Of a DNA stretch of 64,000 bases, positions 44,290 through 52,567 are shown one piece after another. Position 1 is the first letter of the stretch; every line of letters starts with the position of its first letter. The position numbers and the translations under genes are program-made. Origin of the DNA: Alistipes sp. CHKCI003 (lineage in GTDB: Bacteria; Bacteroidota; Bacteroidia; Bacteroidales; Rikenellaceae); NCBI RefSeq assembly GCF_900021155.1, contig NZ_FCNT01000012.1, forward strand, positions 186,001-250,000, in the 5' to 3' direction. The notes below the pieces were generated by a model that was not told the origin of the DNA, ran no database searches, and saw nothing but the letters and a program-made list of their open reading frames with translations.

Positions 44290-45441
44290 TCAGCGGGCTT
44301 TCACCCGATCGTACAGCTCCATGATGCGGTCGCACATCTCCTCCCACGAAAAACGTTTGCTCTGCTCGGCGACGCCGGACCTGAACCGCGCCAAAGCACC
44401 GCCGGCATACATCCGGCCGATCGCATCCGCCACCGCATCCGCATCGGGCCGGCAGACGATTCCCGCCCGCCCGTCGGGCACGATCTCCGGCAGGCCGCCC
44501 ACGTCGGTTACGATCATCGGCAGCCCGAAGCGGTAGGCGATCTGCGTAACGCCGCTCTGCGTGGCCGTCCGGTAGGGAAGCACCAGAAAATCCGCGGCCG
44601 AGAAGTAGTCCTTCACTTCGTCGTCGGGCACGAAACGGTCGTGCAGCACGACGTCCCTCTCCAGACCGAGGCGTTCGATGCGCGCCCGATAGGGGGCCGG
44701 ATCGGTGTAGAACTCCCCGGCTACGAGCAGCTTGCGACCCGCTGTCGAGCCCCTCTCCTTCAGCCGCGCCCATGCGTCGAGGAGGATGTCCAGCCCCTTG
44801 TACTCGCGGATCAGCCCGAAAAAAAGCACGTAACGGCCCGCCGGATCGAGCCGAAGCCGCGCGCAGGCTTCGCCGCGCGGCACCGGACTGCCGAAGTGCT
44901 CGAACAGCGGATGAGGCGAAAAGAGCGCCGGAGCGTCCGTGTAGCTCCTCAGTTCGCGGCGGACCTGCTCCGACATATAGACGAAACCGTCCACCGCCCT
45001 CAGGAACCAACGGTTGAGCGGCCGGTCGACGAAATGCCGTTCATGCGGCTCGACGTTGTCGATCTGACACAGCACCCGCGTGTGTCCGTTGCGACGGGCG
45101 ATGCGGGCGATCGTCCCGAAGCAGGGCGCCATGAAAGGCGTCCAGTATTTCACGAGCACGAAATCGGGACGTTCGCGCCGGATGCGGCGCCCCACGCGCA
45201 GCCAGTTGAAGGGATCGACCGCATCGACGCAGCGGACGATCCGCAGATCGCCCGGCGCGGGCGTCCCGACCGTCTGGCTCCTTCCCGGGAAAAACAGCGA
45301 CGGATATTGCCGGGTGAAGGTTTTGACGTCCACCTCGGCGCCGCGGCGCATGAAAATGCGGGCCATGGTCTCCATGATCGCAGCCAGCCCACCGCGGTAG
45401 GGATGGGCAGGCCCCAAAACAGTAATCTTCGTCTTCTGCAT
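44290..45441 (-). CDS. Glycosyltransferase family 4 protein
   Basis: A 383-residue GT-B enzyme. The N-terminal Rossmann half begins TKITVLGPAHPYRGGLAAIMETMARIF; the C-terminal nucleotide-sugar half has VLFFGLIREYKGLDILLDAWARL, FVPDDEVKDYFSAADFLVLPYRTATQSGVTQIAYRFGLPMIVTDVGGLPEIV with the conserved Glu motif. Such enzymes build surface glycans or glycolipids; acceptor unknown. The start is fixed by the N-terminal fold. The promoter box ends only 5 bases before the ATG, so the mRNA is probably leaderless. No other glycan gene is adjacent. Confidence 0.9.
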   Translation of the reverse strand: MQKTKITVLGPAHPYRGGLAAIMETMARIFMRRGAEVDVKTFTRQYPSLFFPGRSQTVGTPAPGDLRIVRCVDAVDPFNWLRVGRRIRRERPDFVLVKYWTPFMAPCFGTIARIARRNGHTRVLCQIDNVEPHERHFVDRPLNRWFLRAVDGFVYMSEQVRRELRSYTDAPALFSPHPLFEHFGSPVPRGEACARLRLDPAGRYVLFFGLIREYKGLDILLDAWARLKERGSTAGRKLLVAGEFYTDPAPYRARIERLGLERDVVLHDRFVPDDEVKDYFSAADFLVLPYRTATQSGVTQIAYRFGLPMIVTDVGGLPEIVPDGRAGIVCRPDADAVADAIGRMYAGGALARFRSGVAEQSKRFSWEEMCDRIMELYDRVKAR

Positions 45442-45446
45442 GAAGA

Positions 45447-45497
45447 CAAAGATACGAATAAGTCGGGCGCAAAAGCAAATAAATTCGTTTTTGTCGG
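45447..45497 (-). promoter_or_regulatory. Promoter-module repeat, copy in front of the glycosyltransferase
   Basis: Minus strand: CAAAAACGAATTTATTTGC, TTTTGCGCCCGACTT, then TTCGTATCTTTG with the -7 box at 45447-45454. Matches the ispF copy over the whole right half. Confidence 0.8.
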
Positions 45498-45530
45498 GCA
45501 GGGATGTCCAAGGGCGCCACAGCAGACACG

Positions 45531-45632
45531 AAAAAGGGCTGTCCAACAACTCTTAGACAACCCTCTTCCATACGGGAGTTTTCCCGGACAGACAATTCTC
45601 AAAAGAGCAAAACAACTTGTCAGACTGCCCCG
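45531..45632 (-). repeat. Dispersed terminator-like element, copy after the ferritin-like gene
   Basis: Minus strand: GGGGCAGTCTGACAAGTTGT, then GAGAATTG, CCGGGAAAACTCCCGTAT and the final hairpin GGGTTGTCTAAGAGTTGTTGGACAGCCCTTTTT. It lies 80 bases downstream of the ferritin-like gene. Confidence 0.75.
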
Positions 45633-45711
45633 GATCTTCCGAGACCGCCGAAGATGCCGCATACTCCGAATCCGGGAATATTTTCGGGTCGGCGCCCCGC
45701 CAGCCGCGGCG

Positions 45712-46254
45712 TCAGTCCTCCTCCTTGTACATCTCGGGGTGCCCGGCCTTCTTGCTGTTGGCCTTGCTGCCTGCGATCGACTGCATCAGCAAATACTCCT
45801 TCGGTCCGTAGTCGATGAAATTCTGGAGCTCGGTGCGGAACAGGTCGTGATGCTGCTCCTCTTCGACGATCGTATCCTGAAAAAGCTTGTGCGTTACGGC
45901 ATCCTTGTGTTCGGACGCAGTGCGCGACGCCATGTTGTAGCTCTCGATGGTGTTCGCTTCGAGCTCCATGCAGAACTTCAGCCCCTCCTGCACGTCGTGG
46001 ATCTGACGGGTCTTGAACGCGGGGTTCATATCGACGTCGCCCTGCAAGTACATGATGCGCTCCGAAAACTCCTCGATGTGGTGCATCTCGGCGATCGAAA
46101 TCTGGCGCATCATCCGTGAGAGATATTCGTAACCGGCGTCTTCGAACCGCACATGAAAGTACATGTACTGCATCGAGGTGGCGATCTCCTTGGCGATGGC
46201 ATCGTTCAACAGGTCGATGCTCTCCTGAAACTTGTTCTGTGATTTTTCTTCCAT
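45712..46254 (-). CDS. Ferritin-like (bacterioferritin-type) iron storage protein
   Basis: A 180-residue four-helix protein. Di-iron ligands appear as Glu23 (AIAKEIATSMQY), Glu56 with His59 (IAEMHHIEEFSERI), Glu in ELEANTIESYN and the EEEQHHD motif of the last helix. It fits the ferritin-like/bacterioferritin superfamily of Bacteroidetes. The tail SKKAGHPEMYKEED is charged. Start chosen at MEEKSQNKFQ as the longer reading has noncoding composition. It follows the acyl-ACP thioesterase gene in the same direction after 136 bases. Confidence 0.88.
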   Translation of the reverse strand: MEEKSQNKFQESIDLLNDAIAKEIATSMQYMYFHVRFEDAGYEYLSRMMRQISIAEMHHIEEFSERIMYLQGDVDMNPAFKTRQIHDVQEGLKFCMELEANTIESYNMASRTASEHKDAVTHKLFQDTIVEEEQHHDLFRTELQNFIDYGPKEYLLMQSIAGSKANSKKAGHPEMYKEED

Positions 46255-46390
46255 GATAGAAAAGGTTTTGCCGCATTCACCGCAAAACCCGTTCCACATT
46301 CGCACCGCCCGTCCCTGCGCGAAGTCCGGATTCCGTTGCAGGCGGGCCGCCGCCCGCCGGCGCTTCGGCCCGCCCGGACAGACGCAGCTC

Positions 46391-47116
46391 CTACCGCCAC
46401 TCGACCGACGCGCGCACGGCCTCCCGCTCTTCGTTGCGGATCGAAAAAAGCCACGTATCGCCCTGCCGCTCCCATCCGACCGTGAGCTGCTGGCCGTAGC
46501 GGCATTCGTGCAGAAAGTGAATGTCCAGCCGCACGGCCCGCTGCGAAGCGAGCAAATCGAGCGGCATCGCATCGAACAGCAGGTCGATGTAGCGCATCGT
46601 GTTCATATGACGGTTGAAGTCGATGTCGCTGTACGCGACGCGGTGTTCCGCCGTTGCGACGGGCGTAACCGACAGAATCTTGCGGGGTTTCTCAGCCGGC
46701 GAAGGCGCGTCGACGATCGCATCGGCATGCTCGCGTCCCACGCCCGACAGATCGACCGCCGCGCGGCTCGCAAGATCGAGCATCGCCCACTGCGTTACGG
46801 CGCGGCCGAACTCCTCGCCCGCGGCATCCGCGAGGGTGAAGTTTCGCGTCGAGAGCACCCGCCCGTAATCGCTGATCCACGTCGCGATGCGGTAATCCGT
46901 GTACTGCCCGGGGCGGCGGTCCAGCTCGAAGGCCATGCGCGAAAGTACCCACGAATGGTTCTGCCGGTTGAGCGCATCGACGCCGAATCCCTTCCGGTGG
47001 GCGTCGAGCCCCGCCGTATTGAGCACGGCGCTGCCCAGTGCCGACACCGTCGCACACAGCGTAAAATCGACTTCCTGCGGTTCTACGCGGTAGGTATAAA
47101 CACTTTTCTCTGCCAT
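46391..47116 (-). CDS. Acyl-[acyl-carrier-protein] thioesterase, FatA/FatB type
   Basis: A 241-residue double hot-dog enzyme that releases fatty acids from acyl-ACP. N-terminal hot dog with FGVDALNRQNHSWVLSRMAFELDRRP; C-terminal hot dog with VAYSDIDFNRHMNTMRYIDLLFD, which carries the catalytic Asp-Asn-His (DFNRH.N) motif typical of the family. The promoter-module copy at 47339-47388 points at it but lies about 220 bases upstream, implying a long GC-rich leader. Confidence 0.9.
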   Translation of the reverse strand: MAEKSVYTYRVEPQEVDFTLCATVSALGSAVLNTAGLDAHRKGFGVDALNRQNHSWVLSRMAFELDRRPGQYTDYRIATWISDYGRVLSTRNFTLADAAGEEFGRAVTQWAMLDLASRAAVDLSGVGREHADAIVDAPSPAEKPRKILSVTPVATAEHRVAYSDIDFNRHMNTMRYIDLLFDAMPLDLLASQRAVRLDIHFLHECRYGQQLTVGWERQGDTWLFSIRNEEREAVRASVEWR

Positions 47117-47338
47117 AATCTTTCTGTTAGCCGATCATCCGTTCCGACCGTACCGGCCACAGGGGTCTGTTCTGCGGGCCGGACCGTCTCCGGCCGTGCG
47201 ACACCGCCCGTCCATCCGGCCGCCGGTGCGGCGAAAGGATATGATCGCGTTCCGTTGCGGGGCCGCAGGGCCGGCTTCCGTCCCGTCGGGCAGACCATCC
47301 GTCCGATCCGCAGAGCTCTCCGAGCGCCCCCTTTCGGG

Positions 47339-47388
47339 CAAAGATACGAAAAGTCGGGCGCAAAAACGAACAAAATTCGTTTTTGCCG
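47339..47388 (-). promoter_or_regulatory. Promoter-module repeat, copy upstream of the acyl-ACP thioesterase
   Basis: Minus strand: GGCAAAAACGAATTTTG TTCGTTTTTG inverted repeat, CGCCCGACTT, TTCGTATCTTTG; -7 box at 47339-47346. Nearly identical to the ffh copy. Confidence 0.8.
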
Positions 47389-47495
47389 AGACGAAGCCTC
47401 CAAAGCGAAGCCGAAGATACGGAAATTCCGAGAAAAACATCCGAAGATGCGTCCCGAAAACCCGCGACACATGTGGCTTTTCGGGAAATAAACAC

Positions 47496-47503
47496 TACAT
47501 TTG
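47496..47503 (+). promoter_or_regulatory. Promoter -7 box of the membrane protein gene
   Basis: TACATTTG, 39 bases before the ATG. Confidence 0.55.
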
Positions 47504-47542
47504 CGATCATAAAGAACAACCGATCCACCAAAGAACACGATC

Positions 47543-48154
47543 ATGGATAAGAAAACACTCGATTTCGCACAGACGCTTCAGGACGCATTCGTTCTGGGTG
47601 TCAAAAACGCCCCTTCGCTCCTCGCAGCTCTCCTGTTGTGGCTCGTTACGCTCTGGATACCTTATATAAATGTAGGCACGACGATCGCCCTCACCCTGTT
47701 GCCCGCCGAACTGGCGAAAGACAGGGTCTACAATCCGCTGGATATTTTCGCCTCGAAATGGCGGCGCTACATGGGCGAATTCTTCATGACTGCGGGGCTT
47801 CAGATTCTCCCGCTGCTGATCGCGTTCGCGTTCCTCTACATTCCGGGCATCGTACTTTCGATCGCATGGTCGCTCTCCTTCCTCTTCCTCATCGAGAAGG
47901 ACAAGAACCCCGTGCAGGCCATCAAAGCGAGCAACGACGCCACCTACGGCAGCAAATGGATGATCTTCTTCGCCTCGCTCACGATCGGCTTTTTCCTGCT
48001 GGTCGTCTGCGGCATCCTGCTGGGCTGCTGCACGCTCATCGGCTCCGAAACGCTTTTCGTCGTCGTGCTGATTCTGTGCATCATCTTCGCCTTTGCAGTC
48101 GGCACAGGCACGAACGCTTCTATCTGGAAACAACTGAAAGACAACGCGGAATGA
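47543..48154 (+). CDS. Multi-pass membrane protein of unknown function
   Basis: A 203-residue protein with about five hydrophobic helices (about 25-55, 78-98, 100-120, 140-160, 165-190) and a conserved-looking loop FLIEKDKNPVQAIKASNDATYGSKW. The pattern is that of Bacteroidetes integral membrane proteins related to glycerophosphodiester-phosphodiesterase membrane domains or DUF975, but I cannot assign a family. It has its own promoter and a clean terminator. Confidence 0.8.
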   Translation: MDKKTLDFAQTLQDAFVLGVKNAPSLLAALLLWLVTLWIPYINVGTTIALTLLPAELAKDRVYNPLDIFASKWRRYMGEFFMTAGLQILPLLIAFAFLYIPGIVLSIAWSLSFLFLIEKDKNPVQAIKASNDATYGSKWMIFFASLTIGFFLLVVCGILLGCCTLIGSETLFVVVLILCIIFAFAVGTGTNASIWKQLKDNAE

Positions 48155-48179
48155 CCCGGCGCGATTCGTCGGACTGCGC

Positions 48180-48202
48180 AACGGCCTTCGGGCCGTTTTT
48201 TT
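48180..48202 (+). terminator. Terminator of the membrane protein gene
   Basis: AACGGCC-TTCG-GGCCGTT tetraloop stem followed by T-tract, 25 bases after the stop. Confidence 0.9.
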
Positions 48203-48214
48203 CGTCCGCGATTT

Positions 48215-48233
48215 TTTATCGTAAAACGATAAA
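48215..48233. promoter_or_regulatory. Operator-like inverted repeat before the DUF2975 operon
   Basis: TTTATCGT-AAA-ACGATAAA, a perfect 8-bp inverted repeat, placed 5 bases before the -33 TTTG. Candidate binding site for the Cro-type regulator encoded in the operon. Confidence 0.5.
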
Positions 48234-48238
48234 TATTA

Positions 48239-48269
48239 TTTGTTTTTCGAAAATATATTTTTAACTTTG
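48239..48269 (+). promoter_or_regulatory. Promoter of the DUF2975-regulator operon
   Basis: TTTG (48239-48242), 19 bases, TAACTTTG (48262-48269). Confidence 0.65.
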
Positions 48270-48365
48270 CAGAAGCTAAATTTCCGTTCGGCAGAGACGT
48301 GTGGCATCCGATTCCGTTCGCGGCCCGCGCCGTCCCCGCCGAAATACAAACGAAAACCGGCGGAT

Positions 48366-49085
48366 ATGCAAAACAAGAAATCGCTCCTGCAACGAATGCT
48401 CGTGATCTACATCACCTTTTTCGTCGTGCTCGCGGCAGGGCTCGCCCACAGTCTTTGGCCCAATTTCTCGAAGGGCTATACCGAAGGGGCGGTGCTGGGG
48501 CAGGCCATCGCCCGCAACTGGGCCGAAGGCGCTCCGCGCGAGATCTTCATGCTGGGCGAAGTGCCTTTGAGCTCCAAACTCGCATTCCCGATCGAAGGGC
48601 TGGACACGCTTTCCGACATTCGCATCGCTCCGACCGTGCAGCATCTCAATCTGACGGTCGATCTCCCGGCCGATCCCGACGCCGATCCGATGGGGCTCGC
48701 CTTCAACGCCATCGGCGGCAGCCCGTGGTTCTATCTGCTCACCATGCTCGAAATGCTGGCCTACATAGCGGTCATCGTACTGATGTTCCTCATCATCCAT
48801 TCGATCCGCCGCTCGATCCGCGAGGAGCGGACGCTCGACCGCCGGAACGTCTGGTTTCTGCGGACGATCGGTTTTCTGACGATTTTCGCGGAGCTGAGCA
48901 CCGACTTCACGGCATGGTGCATGAAAAGCCGTGCCGCCGAACTGCTCGCCGGCACGGACATCGGCGTGGATACGACCTTCACGGTCTCCTACTCGACGAT
49001 CATCATGGGCATCCTGATTATCTTCACGGCCGAAGTTTTCGCCGTCGGGCAGAATCTGAGCGAGGAGCAGAAACTTACGATTTAA
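48366..49085 (+). CDS. DUF2975 membrane protein
   Basis: A 239-residue protein with an N-terminal helix (about 10-30), an extracytoplasmic domain (about 35-115) and three further helices (about 118-142, 160-182, 205-230). The C-terminal part ending GILIIFTAEVFAVGQNLSEEQKLTI is the DUF2975 signature. DUF2975 proteins are regularly followed by a short YozG-type helix-turn-helix regulator, as here 54 bases downstream. Function unknown; probably a membrane sensor or transporter-like partner of the regulator. Confidence 0.85.
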   Translation: MQNKKSLLQRMLVIYITFFVVLAAGLAHSLWPNFSKGYTEGAVLGQAIARNWAEGAPREIFMLGEVPLSSKLAFPIEGLDTLSDIRIAPTVQHLNLTVDLPADPDADPMGLAFNAIGGSPWFYLLTMLEMLAYIAVIVLMFLIIHSIRRSIREERTLDRRNVWFLRTIGFLTIFAELSTDFTAWCMKSRAAELLAGTDIGVDTTFTVSYSTIIMGILIIFTAEVFAVGQNLSEEQKLTI

Positions 49086-49127
49086 GAGAACCGGCATGCA
49101 GGAATACACACATATCACGGAATCAAC

Positions 49128-49136
49128 GGGGGGGGG
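49128..49136 (+). repeat. Poly-G tract of nine just before the regulator start codon
   Basis: Nine consecutive G are followed by AAC and then the ATG at 49140. Such tracts vary in length by slippage and here would alter the ribosome-binding region. Confidence 0.8.
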
Positions 49137-49139
49137 AAC

Positions 49140-49373
49140 ATGTCGATAATCATCAACATAGACGTCATGATGGCCAAGCGCAAAATGTCTTTGGGCGAGT
49201 TGGCGGAACGTGTGGACATCACTCCCGCCAATCTCTCGATCCTCAAGAACGGCAAGGCCAAGGCCATCCGGTTCTCGACGCTGGAGGCCATCTGCCGCGA
49301 ACTGGAATGCCAGCCCGGGGACATCATCGAATATCGGCCGGACGAGCCGCATGAACAGAAACCCAGTAAATAA
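49140..49373 (+). CDS. Cro/C1-type helix-turn-helix regulator, YozG family
   Basis: A 77-residue regulator consisting of one HTH domain: MAKRKMSLGELAERVDITPANLSILKNGKAKAIRFSTLEAICRELECQPGDIIEY. The recognition helix is about 29-40. Its partner is the DUF2975 protein upstream. The start lies 3 bases after a G9 tract, so its translation could be phase-variable. The M16 gene begins 34 bases downstream and may be cotranscribed. Confidence 0.9.
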   Translation: MSIIINIDVMMAKRKMSLGELAERVDITPANLSILKNGKAKAIRFSTLEAICRELECQPGDIIEYRPDEPHEQKPSK

Positions 49374-49407
49374 ACAGTATACGCAAACCAATTTAAAACC
49401 GGAATCT

Positions 49408-52248
49408 ATGAGAAAACTATTGATGGTGGTTGCCGCCGCGTTCCTCTCGATGTCGAACGCACAGGCACAGCTGAATCCGATGGAGCCCATACCGGCGGAC
49501 AAGGAAGTCCGCATGGGCAAACTCGACAACGGGTTGACCTACTACATTCGCCACAATGAAAAGCCCAAGGGACAGGCGAGCTTCTACATCCTGCACGACG
49601 TCGGCGCCATACAGGAGGCCGACAACCAGCAGGGTCTCGCACACTTCCTCGAACACATGGCTTTCAACGGAACGAAAAACCTGCCGGGCAAGCAGATGCT
49701 CGAATATCTGGAGACGGTAGGCGTGAAATTCGGATACAATCTGAACGCTTACACGACGTGGGACGAAACTTCGTACATGATCGAAGACGTTCCGACCTCG
49801 CGTCAGGGCATCATCGACACGGCGATGCTCATCCTGCACGACTGGTCGCACTTCATCGCCCTCCAGCCCGAGGAGATCGACGCCGAGCGCGGCGTGATCT
49901 CGGAGGAGCTGCGCACGCGCGACGGTGCCGGCTGGCGTTCGGCCATCAATATGGTGAAGCATATCGGCAAAGGCACCAAGTACGAAGTCCGCAACGTGAT
50001 CGGCTCGCTCGAAGGTCTGAAGAGTTTCTCCTACTCGGACATCGAAGACTTCTACCACAAGTGGTACCGCCCCGACTATCAGGCCATCGTGATCGTGGGC
50101 GACATCGACGTGGACAAGACCGAAGCGGACCTGAAAACCCTGATGGCGGACATTCCCGCACCCGCGGCAGACGCTCCGACGAAAGAGACGATCGTGGTGC
50201 CGGACAACGACGAACCGATCATTTCGGTGTTCACCGATCCCGAGATGACCGCCACGACAGGCTCCGTGTTCATCAAGCGCCCCGCCATGCCCCGGGAGGC
50301 GAACGGTCTCGTACTGCGTGAGATGCAGGACATTCTGCTCAACTACATCACGCTGATGCAGAACGCCCGCTTCGAAGAGATCGCGCAGCAGACCGACGCC
50401 CCGTTCCTCAACGCGAGCATGGGCAACGGCAGCATCGGTCTCATCCCGACGCTGGAAGCCACGATGTTCGAGATTAAGACCGAAGACGGTCAGTTCGACA
50501 AAGGTTTCGAAGCTCTTCTGCTCGAAATGGAGAAGATCCGCCGCTACGGATACACGCAGGGCGAGTTCGAGCGGGCGCAGAACAATCTGATGCGTTTCGC
50601 CGAACGCCAGTACACCAACCGCAACGACCGCCTCAACGGCGAATTCAAAGACGCTCTGATGATGAACTTCCAGAAAGGCTATGCCATCCCCGATGCCGAA
50701 TACGAATGGAAGCTCGACAGCACGCTGATCACGACGATCACCGTCGACGACATCAACACGGTCTGCCAGCAGATGATCCAGCCCAAAAACTGGGTGGTCG
50801 TGGTCAACGCACCCGAGAAAGAGGGAATTGACAACCCGACGGAAGCGGAAATCCTCTCGATGATCGAGAAAGCCCGCACCGCCGAAGTCGAAGCCTATGT
50901 GGACAATGTGGTGAAGCAACCGCTGATTCCCGACGAAAAGGCGCTCAAGGGCTCGCCCGTGAAACAAGAGTCGTTCAACGAAGTGCTCGGCACGACGGAA
51001 TGGACGCTCAAGAACGGTGCGAAGATCATCGTGAAGCCGACGACCTTCAAAGCCGACGAGGTTCGTCTTGCGGTCGAAACCCCGGGCGGCACTTCGATCC
51101 TCAGCGACGACGAATTCTACACCGCCGAGCTGATGGCCGGCATCCTGCAACAGTCGGGTATCGGCAACTTCCCGGCCACCGAGCTGCGCAAACAGCTTTC
51201 CGGCAAGACCGCGCAGGTCGGGTTCTCGGTCGACAACTACTCGCACGGGCTTTGGGGCTATGCTTCGCCCAAGGACCTCGAAACGATGCTTCAGCTCGTA
51301 TACCTCCACTTCACCTCGCCCCGTTACAGCGAAGACGACTACAACACCTTCATGAAAAAGCTCCGCGCACAAGTGGAGAACCTGCTGAAGAACCCGGATT
51401 ACATCGTGCAGGACAAGGTGATGGAGACCGTGTACGACAATAACCTCCGCAGGCAGATGATCTCGCCCGAGATTCTCGAAGGCGTGAAATTCGAGGAGCT
51501 CGAACCGATCCACGACAAGCTCTATGCCGGTGCCAACAACTTCACGTTCACGTTCGTGGGCAACGTCGACCTCCAGACGCTCAAGCCGCTGGTCGAGAAA
51601 TACATCGGTTCGCTGCCCGCCACCAAGGAGAAGATGAACTTCAAGGACGACGGCGTACATCCCGTTACGGGCGAAGTGGTCAACGACTTCCGCACTCCGA
51701 TGCAGCAGCCCAAGGTTTCGGTATGGTACTATTTCACGGGTAAAGTACCCTACACGATCGAGAACCGCATGAAGATGACGTTCCTCTCGCAGGCACTCAA
51801 CTCGCGCTACCTGCAATCGGTACGCGAAGAGAAAGGCGGTTCGTACGGCGTACAGGTAGGCGGCATGTCGACCTACGCTCCCGACGAAAACTACACGCTC
51901 ATCGTGATGTTCGACACCAACGAACAGATGGCCGACGAGTTGATGGAGATCATCACCGCCGAAATCCGCAAGATCGCCGAAGAGGGTCCTCTGACCGAAG
52001 ACGTGGAGAAAACCCGCGAATATCTGGCGAAGGAGTGGAAAATCGGTCTGGAGCAGAACGGCACGTGGATGGACTACATCGACAAGTATTATACGAACGG
52101 TCTGGACTACCTCTCCAACTACGAGAATGTCCTCAATAACCTCACCAACGAGGACATCCGGCAGTTCGCACAGAAGATCCTCGACGACGGCAACATGGTC
52201 AAGGTCGTCATGCGGCCCGAAGCCGCCGAGGCTCCTGCGGCCGAATAG
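49408..52248 (+). CDS. M16 family zinc metalloprotease, periplasmic
   Basis: A 946-residue insulinase-type peptidase with a signal peptide (1-20, SNAQA). The inverted zinc motif is HFLEH (His79, Glu82, His83) within GLAHFLEHMAFNGT, and the distal ligand Glu lies in EEIDAERGVISEE about 75 residues later. The second, inactive M16 half (about 530-940) has the SRYLQSVREEKGGSYGV R/Y motif. Two-domain fused form of pitrilysin type, expected to degrade peptides in the periplasm. A hairpin of the dispersed-element type terminates it. Confidence 0.93.
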   Translation: MRKLLMVVAAAFLSMSNAQAQLNPMEPIPADKEVRMGKLDNGLTYYIRHNEKPKGQASFYILHDVGAIQEADNQQGLAHFLEHMAFNGTKNLPGKQMLEYLETVGVKFGYNLNAYTTWDETSYMIEDVPTSRQGIIDTAMLILHDWSHFIALQPEEIDAERGVISEELRTRDGAGWRSAINMVKHIGKGTKYEVRNVIGSLEGLKSFSYSDIEDFYHKWYRPDYQAIVIVGDIDVDKTEADLKTLMADIPAPAADAPTKETIVVPDNDEPIISVFTDPEMTATTGSVFIKRPAMPREANGLVLREMQDILLNYITLMQNARFEEIAQQTDAPFLNASMGNGSIGLIPTLEATMFEIKTEDGQFDKGFEALLLEMEKIRRYGYTQGEFERAQNNLMRFAERQYTNRNDRLNGEFKDALMMNFQKGYAIPDAEYEWKLDSTLITTITVDDINTVCQQMIQPKNWVVVVNAPEKEGIDNPTEAEILSMIEKARTAEVEAYVDNVVKQPLIPDEKALKGSPVKQESFNEVLGTTEWTLKNGAKIIVKPTTFKADEVRLAVETPGGTSILSDDEFYTAELMAGILQQSGIGNFPATELRKQLSGKTAQVGFSVDNYSHGLWGYASPKDLETMLQLVYLHFTSPRYSEDDYNTFMKKLRAQVENLLKNPDYIVQDKVMETVYDNNLRRQMISPEILEGVKFEELEPIHDKLYAGANNFTFTFVGNVDLQTLKPLVEKYIGSLPATKEKMNFKDDGVHPVTGEVVNDFRTPMQQPKVSVWYYFTGKVPYTIENRMKMTFLSQALNSRYLQSVREEKGGSYGVQVGGMSTYAPDENYTLIVMFDTNEQMADELMEIITAEIRKIAEEGPLTEDVEKTREYLAKEWKIGLEQNGTWMDYIDKYYTNGLDYLSNYENVLNNLTNEDIRQFAQKILDDGNMVKVVMRPEAAEAPAAE

Positions 52249-52270
52249 GGGTCTATTCCATAAAATTCGC

Positions 52271-52304
52271 AAGAGGCTGTCCGCGATTTGTCGGACAGCC
52301 TCTT
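52271..52304 (+). terminator. Terminator of the M16 gene, hairpin-only relative of the dispersed element
   Basis: Stem AAGAGGCTGTCCG / CGGACAGCCTCTT, 13 bp, 22 bases after the stop. The sequence is the GGCTGTCC hairpin of the dispersed element without its body. Confidence 0.8.
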
Positions 52305-52536
52305 CGTTTGCGCATGTCCGTATTCTCCGACAGCGCGTCCCTACCGCACCGCGAAAAGCCTCCGGCCGTACAGCGCACCGACGCCGGCATACGACAAACG
52401 CCAGCCGGAACCGTACCCCGACAGCGATCTCTGCCCGTTCACGCGGCCCGAACCGGAAAACCCTGCGTGCGCCTCGCAACGAGGCGTAAAAACCGGACAG
52501 AGCGCCCCTTCCTGTTGCTATTTCGCAGAAAAACCG

Positions 52537-52544
52537 TAATTTTG
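52537..52544 (+). promoter_or_regulatory. Promoter -7 box of the LtaS/MdoB-like gene
   Basis: TAATTTTG, 23 bases before the ATG. Confidence 0.55.
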
Positions 52545-52567
52545 CACGGACAAAAAACGACACCCTT

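Noticed and set aside
42487..46119. A 1210-codon open frame on the plus strand
   Set aside because: It runs out of frame through the MFS gene and antisense to the glycosyltransferase and ferritin-like genes; the product is Arg/Pro-rich without motifs. Long chance frames are common in this GC-rich DNA.
49417..52563. A 1048-codon open frame antisense to the M16 peptidase gene
   Set aside because: The codon positions mirror those of the real gene and the product has no recognisable domain.
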